A stretch of 64,000 bases of DNA from Streptomyces sp. NBC_01723 (GCF_036246005.1 NZ_CP109171.1:6932001-6996000); one strand, 5' to 3'; shown: positions 19,035 to 28,639, counted from the first letter of the stretch. Numbers and translations are program-made. Notes: generated from the letters alone by a model not told the origin.

Positions 19035-19521
19035 AGTAACTGGCCTGCCGGTGCACGTCCTCGTGGTGCACGCGGTCGTGGTCCTCCTGCCCCTGACCGC
19101 CCTGACAGCGATCACGTACGCTCTCGTGCCGCGTTGGCGTGCAATCCTGCGCTGGCCCATGCCCATCGGCGCGGCCCTCAGCCTTGGCTTCGTCTACGCA
19201 GCGGGAGGAAGCGGCGGAGAACTGTTCGCGGGCCGTGCCGCCGAACTACGGGGAGCCGAACTCACAGCCACTGTCGCCCACGAGGAGCAGGGTGAGTTGC
19301 TGCTCTGGTACGCACTCGCCTTCTTCGCCGTATCCCTGATATCGGCCCTTCTCCTCAGCAGCACCAGCCACAGCACCCGAGCCCAGGACCGCAGAGGTGC
19401 CACCAAGCCCCTCCAATTCGTGCTCGCTGCACTCCTCGTCATAGTTGCCGCAGGCACGGGCTACCAGACCGTGGTCACCGGACACGGTGGAAGCAAGGCC
19501 GTCTGGGGCGCGGAGCAGTAA
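19024..19521 (+). CDS. DUF2231 family membrane protein
   Basis: A 165-residue protein with four hydrophobic helices. The opening GLPVHVLVVHAVVVLLPLTA and the segment SGGELFAGRAAEL are typical of DUF2231 proteins, in which a His in the first helix region is conserved; some relatives have been linked to haem or redox-active membrane proteins. The start ATG 19024 overlaps the previous frame by 11 bp. The next gene, a Rieske protein, starts 75 bp later. An electron-transfer or metal-related role is inferred from these neighbours only. Confidence 0.82.
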   Translation: MFDEVTGLPVHVLVVHAVVVLLPLTALTAITYALVPRWRAILRWPMPIGAALSLGFVYAAGGSGGELFAGRAAELRGAELTATVAHEEQGELLLWYALAFFAVSLISALLLSSTSHSTRAQDRRGATKPLQFVLAALLVIVAAGTGYQTVVTGHGGSKAVWGAEQ

Positions 19522-19596
19522 CACCCGGCCCCGCACCGATCACATGACAGCTGACGGAAAGTCCCACTCAACAGGACCTGAGAAGGTGACCCACTG

Positions 19597-20070
19597 ATGA
19601 CGAACGCGCAGCACCCGGCAGAGCACGTCACACACAACCCACAGCGGTGTCTGGCCCGACGGAGGATGCTCTCCGGCCTAGGCACCGCCATCACGGTTGC
19701 GCTCGCCGCCTGTTCTCCTGGTGGCGGTGCTGAGGAATCCGCCCCGGCCGACGGCAGTTCCCCGCAGGACGGTGACGCCCGGGGTGAAGGCGAAGTCTTG
19801 ATCGCCACGTCTAGGGTCCCGGTCGGCGGTGGTGTGGTGGCGGGAGGCGTGGTGATCGCACAGCCTTCCACCGGCACGTTTCGCGCGTACGAGGCAGCCT
19901 GTCCGCACCAGGGAGTGATGGTCGCCCCGCCCGAGGATGGCGCCATCGTCTGTCCGGCCCACAGATCCACCTTCAGCGAGACCGACGGATCGTTGATCAG
20001 CGGTCCGTCTCCACGCGGGCTGACCGAGGTTCCTGTCCGCGTCTTCGGCGGCAATGTCATCCGCGCGTGA
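19597..20070 (+). CDS. Rieske [2Fe-2S] protein with Tat/lipoprotein-type signal
   Basis: The 157-residue product starts at ATG 19597 after GAGAAGG. The N-terminus contains RRRMLSGLGTAITVALAACS, which combines twin Arg with a lipobox-like LAAC, so export by Tat and lipid anchoring outside the membrane are likely. The Rieske ligands are clear: CPHQG at about residue 110 and CPAHRSTF 20 residues later (Cys-x-His and Cys-x-x-His). The protein resembles small Rieske-domain proteins of actinobacteria that are not part of a cytochrome bc complex. It is translationally linked to the next gene by overlap. Confidence 0.9.
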   Translation: MTNAQHPAEHVTHNPQRCLARRRMLSGLGTAITVALAACSPGGGAEESAPADGSSPQDGDARGEGEVLIATSRVPVGGGVVAGGVVIAQPSTGTFRAYEAACPHQGVMVAPPEDGAIVCPAHRSTFSETDGSLISGPSPRGLTEVPVRVFGGNVIRA

Positions 20071-21425
20071 GTACCTTGATACGACGTTGCATGATGGTGC
20101 CAGTACGTGCAGTGCTGTGCCTTCTGGTCACTGCTGCAGTCCTGGTCGGTGGAGCCCCGGACTCCGCTTCGGCGCACACGCCCGGAGCCTCTGTGCTGGT
20201 GTTCAGCGTGCACTCCCAGCGGGCCGACGGAGCACTCCACATGCCTGTCGACCAGCTGCAGCGTGCCACCGGGCTGGCGTTCCCCGAGCGTTCCGGCGTG
20301 ACACCGGACGCCTCGAGCGAGCTAACGGAGTACATCCAGACCAGATTTCACGCCCGAGGTTCCCAAGGGCCCTGGCAGGTCGTCCTCGGCGCCCCGCGTA
20401 TGAGTGAACTGGGCGGGCAACCCTATGTGACCGTCCCCCTCACGATGAGGGCTTCGACACCGGCAAGACACGAAGCGCTGTGGCTGAACTGCGACGTGAT
20501 CCTGCGCGAGATCGTCAGCCATGACGTACACGTCTACCGCAGCCGTACCTCCGAAGGATCCCTGCATGCGGCCCGCCTCCAGCTCGCCGGAACCTTCAAC
20601 TACGCCAGGTCGGCGGTGACGATCTCCGTCGAAGCAGCATCGGCCCAGGGCTTCGCGGACACCGTGGGCATGGGCATGGTCCACGTCCTTGAAGGCCTCG
20701 ACCACTTGCTCTTCCTCGCCATGCTGTTGCTGCCCGCACCACTGGTGGCAACCTCACGACAATGGAGCGGCAGTCGCAGCGCTCAACGGACCCTGGCGCG
20801 CACCGCCCAAGTCGTCACCGCATTCACCCTGGGGCATTCGGTTAGCCTGGCCACTGTCACACTGTCGGGCGCATCCTTCGGTGGGCGGTGGGTGGAGACC
20901 CTGATTGCCATGTCCGTCGCTGCGTCCGCGGTCCACGCCATGCGTCCCCTGGTCCGCGGTGGCGAGGTACTGCTGGCCGGTTCCTTCGGCCTGGTGCACG
21001 GGCTGGCCTTCGCCGGGCTGCTCCGTGAGTTCGGAGGCGGGGCGGGAGCTGCCCTGCAGGACCTCCTTGCCTTCAACTTTGGTGTCGAGGTCGCCCAATT
21101 GCTTGTCGTGGCGGCCGTTGTTCCCTCTCTCCTCGTCCTGTCCGCCGGCACCCGCTACCACATCGTGCGCCGTACTGCGGGCTCGGCTGGACTAGTCGCG
21201 GCCGTGGCCTGGACCGTGGAGCGGGCCACTGGCCTGACAACCCCTTTGCAGCCCGCGCTCAACGCCCTCGCCTCCACACCCGAGATGCTTGCGATTGCAC
21301 TGGCTGTCATCGCCGGCCTTGACGTTGTCTTTCGCCGACGCGTCCACATCGACGAGTCAGAACCTTCCTCGCCGACCTCCTCCGTTGCCCTGTCGGAACC
21401 TGCATCCTTCACCCGCTCCCTTTGA
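20067..21425 (+). CDS. HupE/UreJ-family membrane protein
   Basis: GTG 20067 overlaps the preceding stop (GTGA), indicating coupled translation. Residues 1-37 are a signal peptide (VLCLLVTAAVLVGGAPDSAS, cleavage near SASA-HT). An extracytoplasmic domain of about 180 residues is followed by six or more helices. The second half has the HupE_UreJ_2 signatures GMVHVLEGLDHLLFLAMLLL, FTLGHSVSLATVTLSG and SFGLVHGLAFAGLLREFGGG, rich in His and Asp. Relatives are implicated in nickel or other metal transport; the substrate here is unknown. Confidence 0.86.
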   Translation: MSTLIRRCMMVPVRAVLCLLVTAAVLVGGAPDSASAHTPGASVLVFSVHSQRADGALHMPVDQLQRATGLAFPERSGVTPDASSELTEYIQTRFHARGSQGPWQVVLGAPRMSELGGQPYVTVPLTMRASTPARHEALWLNCDVILREIVSHDVHVYRSRTSEGSLHAARLQLAGTFNYARSAVTISVEAASAQGFADTVGMGMVHVLEGLDHLLFLAMLLLPAPLVATSRQWSGSRSAQRTLARTAQVVTAFTLGHSVSLATVTLSGASFGGRWVETLIAMSVAASAVHAMRPLVRGGEVLLAGSFGLVHGLAFAGLLREFGGGAGAALQDLLAFNFGVEVAQLLVVAAVVPSLLVLSAGTRYHIVRRTAGSAGLVAAVAWTVERATGLTTPLQPALNALASTPEMLAIALAVIAGLDVVFRRRVHIDESEPSSPTSSVALSEPASFTRSL

Positions 21426-21446
21426 TTCTTGCGATCGGAACCGAAC

Positions 21447-22535
21447 ATGTACACGAGACTCGCCCTCACGGCAGGCGCCCTCACGACCGTCCTGCTTGCC
21501 GTCGCCTGTACCGGGCCCCAGGAGGGAACTCCCGAAACCGAACTGCCGAGCAGTCTGCCCAAAAGAATCTCCGGCGCGCCCACGGTGCGCGGCGCCACCG
21601 AAGCGGTCGTGGCAGCAGCCAACGTCTTCTTGAAGTCGCTCTCGCAGGAGCAGCGTGATCGCGCCGTCTACGACCGGGACGACACCGACGCGCTCATGGA
21701 TTGGACCAACCTTCCGGTGGGTCGGGAAGAGGACCGCAACGGTGTGGGCCTGCGGGACCTCTCCGACACGCAACGCGCCGCAGCGATGGGAGTCGCCGAG
21801 GCAGTACTCTCCGACGGCGGATTCGAAGAAATGCGGTCCGTGGTCGCCGCCGGAAACGAACTCAACCGACGAGGCGGTGGCAACACCTCCTTCGGATCCG
21901 ACCTCTTCTTCTTCGCCTTCTTCGGTGAGCCCAACACCACGGAACGGTTCACCGTCCAGATTGGCGGCCACCACCTGGCCGTACACACCACCTATGACGG
22001 TGACCGGGTCATGCCCACGCCTGCGTTCACCGGCGTCGACCCACGTACGTTTGAGGTCTCCGGCACACGGGTCGAGCCACTGCGTGACGAGGCTGAGGGC
22101 GTTTTCGGAGTCCTCGAGGCCTTGAGCCCCACGCAAAGGGAGAGGGCACGCCTCGACGGGGAATACGCGGAGATCCTCGTCGGTCCGGGGGAAGACGGAG
22201 CCTTTCCGTCGCCGGCGCAGGGTGTCCGTGTCTCTGAGCTATCCGCTGGCCAGCAGAAACTGGTGACAGCTGCTCTGAGGGCCTGGGTCGGCGACAGCGA
22301 CGAGCGCGTTGCGGATGCTCTTATGGCCCAGTACCAGACGGAGTACGACCGGACCTACATCGGCTGGGCAGGTTCGACAGACCGGGACGAGCCCGGCGCT
22401 TACGTCAGGTTCGACGGACCGCGCCTGTGGGTCGAGTTCTCCAACCAGGGGCAAACCGGCAAGGGCGACGAGTTGCACTACCACTCAGTTTACCGGGACA
22501 AGCAGCGCGACTACGGTCGCACGTGGCCCAGTTGA
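21447..22535 (+). CDS. DUF3500 family lipoprotein
   Basis: ATG 21447 starts a 362-residue protein with a lipoprotein signal peptide (LALTAGALTTVLLAVACTG; lipobox around LAVAC). The body matches DUF3500: FLKSLSQEQRDRAVYDRDD, WTNLPVGREEDRNGVGLRDL, FFFAFFGEPNTTERFTVQIG, GHHLAVHTTYDGDRV and the C-terminal DELHYHSVYRDKQRDYG. The family is secreted and often found near metal-related or respiratory genes; its function is not established. It is the last gene of the apparent operon 18100-22535 and is followed directly by an IS701. Confidence 0.85.
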   Translation: MYTRLALTAGALTTVLLAVACTGPQEGTPETELPSSLPKRISGAPTVRGATEAVVAAANVFLKSLSQEQRDRAVYDRDDTDALMDWTNLPVGREEDRNGVGLRDLSDTQRAAAMGVAEAVLSDGGFEEMRSVVAAGNELNRRGGGNTSFGSDLFFFAFFGEPNTTERFTVQIGGHHLAVHTTYDGDRVMPTPAFTGVDPRTFEVSGTRVEPLRDEAEGVFGVLEALSPTQRERARLDGEYAEILVGPGEDGAFPSPAQGVRVSELSAGQQKLVTAALRAWVGDSDERVADALMAQYQTEYDRTYIGWAGSTDRDEPGAYVRFDGPRLWVEFSNQGQTGKGDELHYHSVYRDKQRDYGRTWPS

Positions 22536-22555
22536 GTTGCCACTGCCTGCAGCCC

Positions 22556-23862
22556 TTAGTACTCCAGCAGCGGTTCGTGTTCTGAGCTGCGTTTTCGGTA
22601 GTGGCAGCGGCGGGCGACGGCCTGGCGGTGTCTTCTCCAGGCCGACCACTTCAGTGCGTGGGTGACGGGGTCGTGGTCGGTTCGTGGGTGGGGCAGGAGA
22701 GTGTCCAGGAGTCGCCGGATTTCTGCCACGGTGAGCGGGACGAGGGCTGATCCGTTTCTGCAGCCCCCTTTGAGGCCTCGCCGGCCTGGGCGGCGAGTGC
22801 GGTCAGGACGGCGTGGGCGAGCATGGCCAGGGTGATGTGCCGGTACCAGCCGGGATGGCGGCGGACCTCGTAGTGGTCGGGGCCGCATTCGTTCTTGGCG
22901 GCCTGGAAGCACTCCTCGATCGCCCAGCGGGAGCCGGCCACTCGGGCCAGCTCGGCGATCTCGACGCCGACGGGGGCGTAGGCCAAGTAGTAGGCCACCT
23001 CTTCGGGATAGGACAGGCTGCGGCGGGCCATCACCCAGCGGTGATGGGGCGGCGGGTCGGGGTCGAAGACGAGGTTGGCGGGCAGCTCGGCCGCGGCCCG
23101 GTCGTAGACACGCGGGCCCTTCGCTCCGTCGCCGCAGGAGAGTCTCTGCCAGGCATCGGCAGGGGCGTCCTCGATGAGCTGGTCGATGCGCCAGATGCCT
23201 GCCAGGGACTTGATCTGCTGCGACTTGGGCACCGCCACCACATAGCCGACGTCGCATTGCTCGAGCAGGCGGCGGAAGTGCCAGTCCTGCCCGTAGGCCT
23301 CGTCCGCGGTGAACCACGTGGCGGGCAGACCCGCACCGAGGCACCGGCGGACGATGTCCCGGGCCAGTTCACCCTTGGTCGCAAACGCCCGCTCATCAGG
23401 GATTTGCGCCGCCCGGCAGCGGTCGCGGTCGGACGTCCAGGCTTTGGGCAGGTAGAGCTCGCGGTCCACCAGGGCCCGGCCCGAGCCGGTGGCGTAGGCG
23501 GCGAACACCCCGATCTGGCAGTTGTCGATCTTTCCCGGAGTGCCGGTGTACTGCCGGCCCACCCCGGCCGACGTGGTGCCCTTCTTGATGAACCCGGTGT
23601 CGTCGATGATCAACACGCCATCGGGGCCGAGACATTCGCCGACGTAGGCACGGACATCGTCGCGCAACGCGTCCGCGTCCCAGACACTGCTGTTCAGCAG
23701 CCGCTGGAAGCCGTCCGGCGTGCGGTGACCTGCCCATTCCGCGAGCTGCCAGCCGTTCTTCCGTGCCGCTCGGCCCAGCACACCGCGGACATAGTCCCGC
23801 ATCCGCCACCGCAGATCCGCCCGAGCGAACCGGCCCGCCACCCGAGCGAACACCGAATCCAA
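22556..23862 (-). CDS. IS701-family transposase in two frames
   Basis: The main frame runs from 23862 (TTG) through LNSSVWDADALRDDVRAYVG, VLIIDDTGFIKKGTTSAGVG (first Asp), WFTADEAYGQDWHFRRLLEQ (second Asp) and AGSRWAIEECFQAAKNECGPD (Glu). Near 22755, at AAAGGGGG, it shifts: the family-typical C-terminus (LVPLTVAEIRRLLDTLLPHP, HALKWSAWRRHRQAVARRCH) is in the -1 frame and ends at 22556. This may be programmed frameshifting or a single-base loss. A copy of the same 3' end lies at 34463-34662. Confidence 0.8.
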
Positions 23863-23885
23863 CTCCGCAGCCCAGCAACCGACTT

Positions 23886-24789
23886 CAGTGAACCTCTTTC
23901 ATCCTGAATAGCTGCAGTTCAGGAGTGTGTGGATGGCCTGGACGATGGTGCCGATGCGGCGGGCGGAGCATCTGGCTCGCTGGAGGACTCGCCAGGACTT
24001 CAGCTGCGCGAAGGCGCGTTCTCCCGGAGCCCTCAGGCGGGCGTGGTCGCGGTTGAACTGCTGGTAGTGCTCGGGCTGTTCGCTGTGGTGGTAGTACGGG
24101 GTGCGGATGGTGGCGCCGGCGCCCTGGTAGGCGCGGTCGGCGAGAACAAGGATCTGCCGGGTGAGGCAGGCCTGGACGATGCCGTGGGCGCGAGCCGCGG
24201 TCAGATCGTGGGTCCGGCCCGGCATCGCGCGGGAGAACCACAGCGGTGTGCCGTCGGGACGGGCGATGACCTGCACGTTCATGCCGTGCTTGCGGTGCTT
24301 CATCGAGTAGTACGGCTCGTCCGCGCGGATCCGGTCTGTGGAATCAGGGTGCCGTCAACGATGACGAAGTCGCCCTCGCCCAGGCCGGTGAGGGCTTCGT
24401 GGAGGCCGGGCGCCCAGGAGACCAGAACGTCCAAGGTCTCGTCCACGTACCGCCAAGCCGTGGCCTGGGATATCCCGAAACCCGCTCCGAGCTGCGAGAA
24501 CGTCTCGTTCTTACGTAGATGGACCAGCGCGAGCAGTGCCTGCTTGAAGCAGCCGAGCTTGCGCCAGCGAGTGTTGCGGGCCCGGCGGTGCTCGTACAGC
24601 AGCCAGGAAACATGCTCAACCAGCTCATGCGGGACGTCGAGCGTGGCAGGATACGGAACCAACAGGGCCCCTTCGGTCGCCGGTGTGTTGAGTGGAATCA
24701 CCACGCCAACGACCAGGGGCCCTGCCTCGTCACCACTCCCGCTGACCAGCCCATTTCACCCTCCAGCACAGGATGAAAGAGGCTCACTG
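23886..24789 (-). mobile_element. IS5-family element interrupting an IS30
   Basis: A 21 bp inverted repeat with one mismatch bounds the element: it starts cagtgaacctctttcatcct at 23886 and is inverted at 24769-24789. On the right it has cut off the 3' half of an IS30 transposase gene; on the left it abuts IS701. Confidence 0.82.
23899..24704 (-). pseudogene. IS5-family transposase, frameshifted
   Basis: The first frame from 24704 has the HTH region (FKQALLALVHLRKNETFSQL, GAGFGISQATAWRYVDETLD) and the first Asp in DFVIVDGTLIP. The second frame from about 24320 has MKHRKHGMNVQVIARPDGTP, ILVLADRAYQGAGATIRTPY and GERAFAQLKSWRVLQRARC. One base appears to be missing near 24333 (the expected reading is LIPTDRIRADEPYYSMKH). 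The gene is related to the nested IS5 at 7192-8082 but differs from it substantially. Confidence 0.8.
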
Positions 24790-24790
24790 A

Positions 24791-25490
24791 TGTGCATGGA
24801 CTCATCATCCGGGAAATCGACCCGCAGCCGGCAGGCGATCTGTTCCAGGCTCCATGCCGTTGACCACCGTCTGTCCTGGCGATGGGGCTTGTTCAGGCCC
24901 TTCCACGGCGGCGTCGCAGGACCTGGAATGATCGTGCCGTCGGGGCGGCGCACGTCACCGGCGAGTCGGTCCTGCACGTACTTACGCAAACGGCCGTTGC
25001 CCACGAGCCTGGCCGTCTTCGGGCGCTTCGCGGCCTGCTGCGCTTTCCACTGGGCCACCACGGCGCGATAGACCGGCTTACCACCCCTGGTCGCGGCGTT
25101 GCGACGCAGCTCGCGAGAGATCGTTCCCGGGTCGCGCCCGAGCGTGCGGGCGATCTCACGCACGCCCTTGTCCCGGGCCCTGAGCAAGGCGATCTCCTCG
25201 CGTTCGGCGAACGACAGGTAGCGGCCGGAGGGCTCGTCCAGACTCAGCGGCGCCATCCCGCCAGCGTGTCGGAACCATCGAATCCCGACCGGTGCCGACA
25301 CGCCGACCCCCTCGGCGGCCTGGACCGAGGTGACCCCGGATGCGATCAGACGCCAGAACTCCCGTTGCACAGCACGCGATGGCTCAGGCCGGCCCGGCAA
25401 CCGCATCGGCGCCCGCATTGCCCTATCCGCTGCCCACTGCCGCCGCGCACCCGGTGGCGCCTGCGGCATCTGCTTCCTCGGTCGTCCCAT
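24791..25490 (-). pseudogene. IS30-family transposase, 3'-truncated
   Basis: Starts at 25490 (MGRPRKQMPQ). It carries two N-terminal DNA-binding parts: a Trihelix/HTH segment (VQREFWRLIASGVTSVQAAE) and the HTH_38 motif (RYLSFAEREEIALLRARDKG, VREIARTLGRDPGTISRELR). It continues to LEQIACRLRVDFPDDESMHI, where the IS30 integrase domain should begin, and is cut there by the IS5 at 23886-24789. No continuation is found on the far side. The start region in turn truncates an IS3 transposase. Confidence 0.85.
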
Positions 25491-25499
25491 TGCACACCT

Positions 25500-26445
25500 C
25501 CGTGATCAGAAGGTGTTGCGACGACCACTTCAATCCACCCTGGGCCCCGTGATCGGTGTGCATGACCGCCCCGGTGAGGCTGCCGCGGGTTCGTTCTTCG
25601 GCGGCCAGGGCGTCGGTGACGAGGCCGGTGCGCATGTGGTCCGCGATCGCCCAGCCGGCCAGGCGGCGTGAGGCGAGGTCGACGACGGTGGCCAGCTAGA
25701 GGAACTTCCCGCCCCTCCACTGGGAGATAGGTGATGTCGCCGACGTACTTGGTGTCCGGCTTGCGTGCCGTGAAGTCGCGGCCGATCAGGTCCGGGGTCT
25801 TCGTCGCAGCCGGGTCCGCGATCGTGGTGCGGTGCCTGTGACGCAAGTGCACGCCTGCCAGGCCGATGATTCGCATCACCCGCGCGATCCGCTTGTGGTT
25901 GACCCGCTCGCCCGCCTCGCGGAGCCCGGCGGTGATCCTGGGGACGCCGTAGGCGCCGTCCGACTCGCGGTGCACAGCCCGGATCCGTGCGGCGAGAGCG
26001 GCGTCGGCCGCCTGCCGGGCGGCTCGGTCCGCGGCAGTGCGGCGCCAGTAGTAGAAGCTGGAGCGGGCGATGCCCCGGATGGTGCACAGCCGCTTCGCGC
26101 CGTAGCGGCGCTGGTGGTCGGCGACGAACTGGAAGCGGTCACCAGCGCGTCTGCCCGGCGAAATACTTCGCCGCCTTGCGCAGGATCTCGCGCTCTTCCT
26201 CCAGCTCGTGGACCTTCTTCCGCAGAGCGACGTTCTCCGCTTCCAACGGCGTCGGCGGCTCGGACTGGCACCTCCGCCCGGCGCCCCCGGGGCCGGCTCA
26301 CTCCGGCCGCCCGGACCCAGTTCCGCAGGGTTTCGAGGTTGATCCCCAGATCGGCGGCGACCTGCCTGATCGTCGCCTCGGGCCGCGACTGGTACAGAGC
26401 GACCGCGTCCGCCTTGAACTGCGGCGGACAGTTCTTCATGACCAC
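25500..26445 (-). pseudogene. IS3-family transposase (orfA and orfB), degraded
   Basis: orfA begins near 26445 (MVMKNCPPQFKADAVALYQS, VRQ-type HTH, INLETLRNWVRAAGVSRPRG) and is frameshifted near 26270. The leucine-zipper-like stretch and orfB follow in other frames: SFYYWRRTAADRAARQAADA, AVHRESDGAYGVPRITAGLR and DTKYVGDITYLPVEG with the first Asp. A further shift lies near 25700, after which DLASRRLAGWAIADHMRTGLV and AVMHTDHGAQ (second Asp) can be read. The 3' end with the final Glu is lost where the IS30 begins. Confidence 0.8.
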
Positions 26446-26499
26446 GAGATGTCCGTTCTCAGATCCTCAGGATCCAGTGTCTCGCGTGTCCAGGATCAA

Positions 26500-26895
26500 G
26501 GGTCAAGGCCCTACACCGCGCCGAGCGAGGCCGCCGCGATGGAGCGGTTCCTGGAGTTCTCCGAGAGGTGGGCCGGCAAGCATCCGGCCGTGATCAAGCT
26601 GTGGTCCGGTGCCTGGGCCGAGATGGTGCCCTTCCTCTCCTTCGACGTCGAGATCCGCAAGGTCCTCTGCAGCACGAACGCGATTGAGAGCGTGAACGCC
26701 CGCATCCGCAAGGCGGTCCGGGCCCGCGGGCACTTCCCGAACGAGGCCGCCGCGTTGAAGTGCGTCTACATGACGCTGATGAGCCTGGACCCGACCGGCA
26801 AGGGCCGGCGCCGCTGGACGATGCGCTGGAGGGCGCCACTGAACGCCTTCCAGATCGCCTTTGAAGGACGCCTCACCCCCACCACCAGCCACTGA
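26500..26895 (+). pseudogene. IS256-family (mutator) transposase, C-terminal fragment
   Basis: The frame carries YTAPSEAAAMERFLEFSERW, HPAVIKLWSGAWAEMVPFLS, RKVLCSTNAIESVNARIRKA (with the family's catalytic Glu) and TGKGRRRWTMRWRAPLNAFQ. These are the last 130 residues of an IS256-type transposase; the preceding two thirds are missing, replaced by the IS3 remnant. Confidence 0.85.
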
Positions 26896-26970
26896 CCGTC
26901 AACAACCAAGATCAGCCGTTGACTGGACACACCCGCAACTGACCTCACGCCAACCGAAACGGCGAGTCTG

Positions 26971-27050
26971 GGGCAGGTGGGTGTTGAACCGTTGGGCAGT
27001 GTGTTGCGTTGAGGGGGTGTGTTGTCGGCGGTTTGCGTATGGAGGATGTC
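26971..27050 (+). repeat. conserved leader of repeat gene B
   Basis: The 80 bp leader shared by genes A-E. It opens gggcaggtgggtgttgaacc and ends TATGGAGGATGTC immediately before the ATG. The sequence to its left is unrelated to that left of the other leaders. Confidence 0.7.
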
Positions 27051-28505
27051 ATGGATCAGCAGGCTTCCCTTCAAGGGCATGCTCTGGGGATGGCCCGGCT
27101 GTACGGCCTGAGCGGCGAGCCGGAGCACACCACCGTCCATGTCCCCCTCGGCTACCTCCCCACGCGGAGCAGGAAGGGCGCGCCCGCGTGGGAGAACGCG
27201 GCCCGGCAGCGGATGCATAACCTCCTCAAACCTTCGATGGCGGTCAGTGAAGCGGAGGGGAAGGTGCTGGCGGCGGCGCTGATCCCCCTGAAGGTACGGC
27301 CGCAGGGGGGTTACCACATCGACCCGGTGGTGCCGCGGCTCAGTGAGGACACCAGGGCGGCTGCGCATGTCAGCAACGCCACGGGGATCGCACGGCTGTA
27401 CGGCCTGAGCGGCGAGGCGGAGCACACCACCGTCCATGTCCCCCTCGGCTACCTCCCCACGCGGAGCAGGAAGGGCGCGCCCGCGTGGGAGAACGCGGCC
27501 CGGCAGCGGATGCATGATCTCCTCAACCCTGAGAGGGCGGTCAGTGAAGCGGAGGGGAAGGTGCTGGCGGAAGCGCTGATCCCCCTGAAGGTACGGCCGC
27601 AGGGGGGTTACCACATCGACCCGGTGGTGCCGCGGCTCAGTGAGGACACCAGGGCGGCTGCGCATGTCAGCAACGCCACGGGGATCGCACGGCTGTACGG
27701 CCTGAGCGGCGAGGCGGAGCACACCACCGTCCATGTCCCCCTCGGCTACCTCCCCACGCGGAGCAGGAAGGGCGCGCCCGAGTGGGAGAAAACGGCCCGG
27801 CAGCGGATGCATGATCTCCTCAAACCTTCGATGGCGGTCAGTGAAGCGGAGGGGAAGGTGCTGGCGGCGGCGCTGATCCCCCTGAAGGTACGGCCGCAGG
27901 GGGGTTACCACATCGACCCGGTGGTGCCGCGGCACAGTGAGGACACCAGGGCGGCTGCGAATGTCAGCAACGCCACGGGGATCGCACGGCTGTACGGCCT
28001 GACCGGCGAGGCGGAGCACACGGCCCAGGTCCCCCCCGGCCACCTCCCCACGGCGACCAGGAAGGACGCGCCCGCCTGGGAGAACACGGCACGGAGGCGG
28101 ATGCATAACCTCCTCAACCCTGCGAGGGTGGTCAGTGAAGCGGAGGGGAAGGTGCTGGCGGATGCGCAGATCCCCGTGAAGCCACGGCCGCAGGGGGCGG
28201 GTTACTACATCGACCCGGCGGTACCGCGGGAGCGGGACTTCTTGTCCGGTGTGGTTGTCGGTGGTGTGCAGCCCGGGCTGGGGCTGCCCGGTGCGGGGGC
28301 TTCACAGTCTTGGAGCGGGGCCGCTGTGCCGCTGCCGGGAGTTCTGCCTGCCTCGGACGAGGCGCAGAACCCAGTGGGGAGATATCTGGTGTCCGCGGCC
28401 GGTTCCGGTCAGTTCTCCAGTCACCAGCCGGGCCCCTCCCAAGTGGCACCGCCGGCTTTCGGGTACCCGACGGCCCCTCAACCGGCCAAGAGACAGAGGC
28501 GCTGA
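27051..28505 (+). CDS. modular repeat protein B (4 modules), function unknown
   Basis: 484 residues from ATG 27051 (GGAGG five bases upstream). After MDQQASLQGHALG come four modules; the DNA period is exactly 297 bp between modules 2 and 3. Modules 1-3 are a distinct subtype with EHTTVHVPLGYLP where A, C, D and E have EHPAQVPLGHLP, and with AALIPLKVRPQGGYHIDPVV; module 4 reverts to the common type. The tail matches A, D and E and ends KRQRR. The near-identity of modules 1-3 suggests recent duplication or gene conversion within the gene. It is convergent with gene C. Confidence 0.72.
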   Translation: MDQQASLQGHALGMARLYGLSGEPEHTTVHVPLGYLPTRSRKGAPAWENAARQRMHNLLKPSMAVSEAEGKVLAAALIPLKVRPQGGYHIDPVVPRLSEDTRAAAHVSNATGIARLYGLSGEAEHTTVHVPLGYLPTRSRKGAPAWENAARQRMHDLLNPERAVSEAEGKVLAEALIPLKVRPQGGYHIDPVVPRLSEDTRAAAHVSNATGIARLYGLSGEAEHTTVHVPLGYLPTRSRKGAPEWEKTARQRMHDLLKPSMAVSEAEGKVLAAALIPLKVRPQGGYHIDPVVPRHSEDTRAAANVSNATGIARLYGLTGEAEHTAQVPPGHLPTATRKDAPAWENTARRRMHNLLNPARVVSEAEGKVLADAQIPVKPRPQGAGYYIDPAVPRERDFLSGVVVGGVQPGLGLPGAGASQSWSGAAVPLPGVLPASDEAQNPVGRYLVSAAGSGQFSSHQPGPSQVAPPAFGYPTAPQPAKRQRR

Positions 28506-28639
28506 GCCTGCCCCGCCTCCAGAACACAGACCACCACCCTCTCCCTTGCCGGCGGTGCTTGAATGCTGAGCCGATTTCCGCCCTTGGAACCCGAGTGAGT
28601 GTTTGGTTCTCGGTTGTCAGTGTCATTTGGTTTAGCTGT

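Noticed and set aside
25987..26895. A 302-residue protein on the plus strand
   Set aside because: Only its last 130 codons (IS256 C-terminus) are real; the first part is antisense to the IS3 remnant.
27051..28505. Repeat proteins as TAL-effector-like proteins
   Set aside because: Modules are 98-99 residues rather than about 34, and share no motif with TAL repeats; the resemblance is limited to repetition plus a basic C-terminus.
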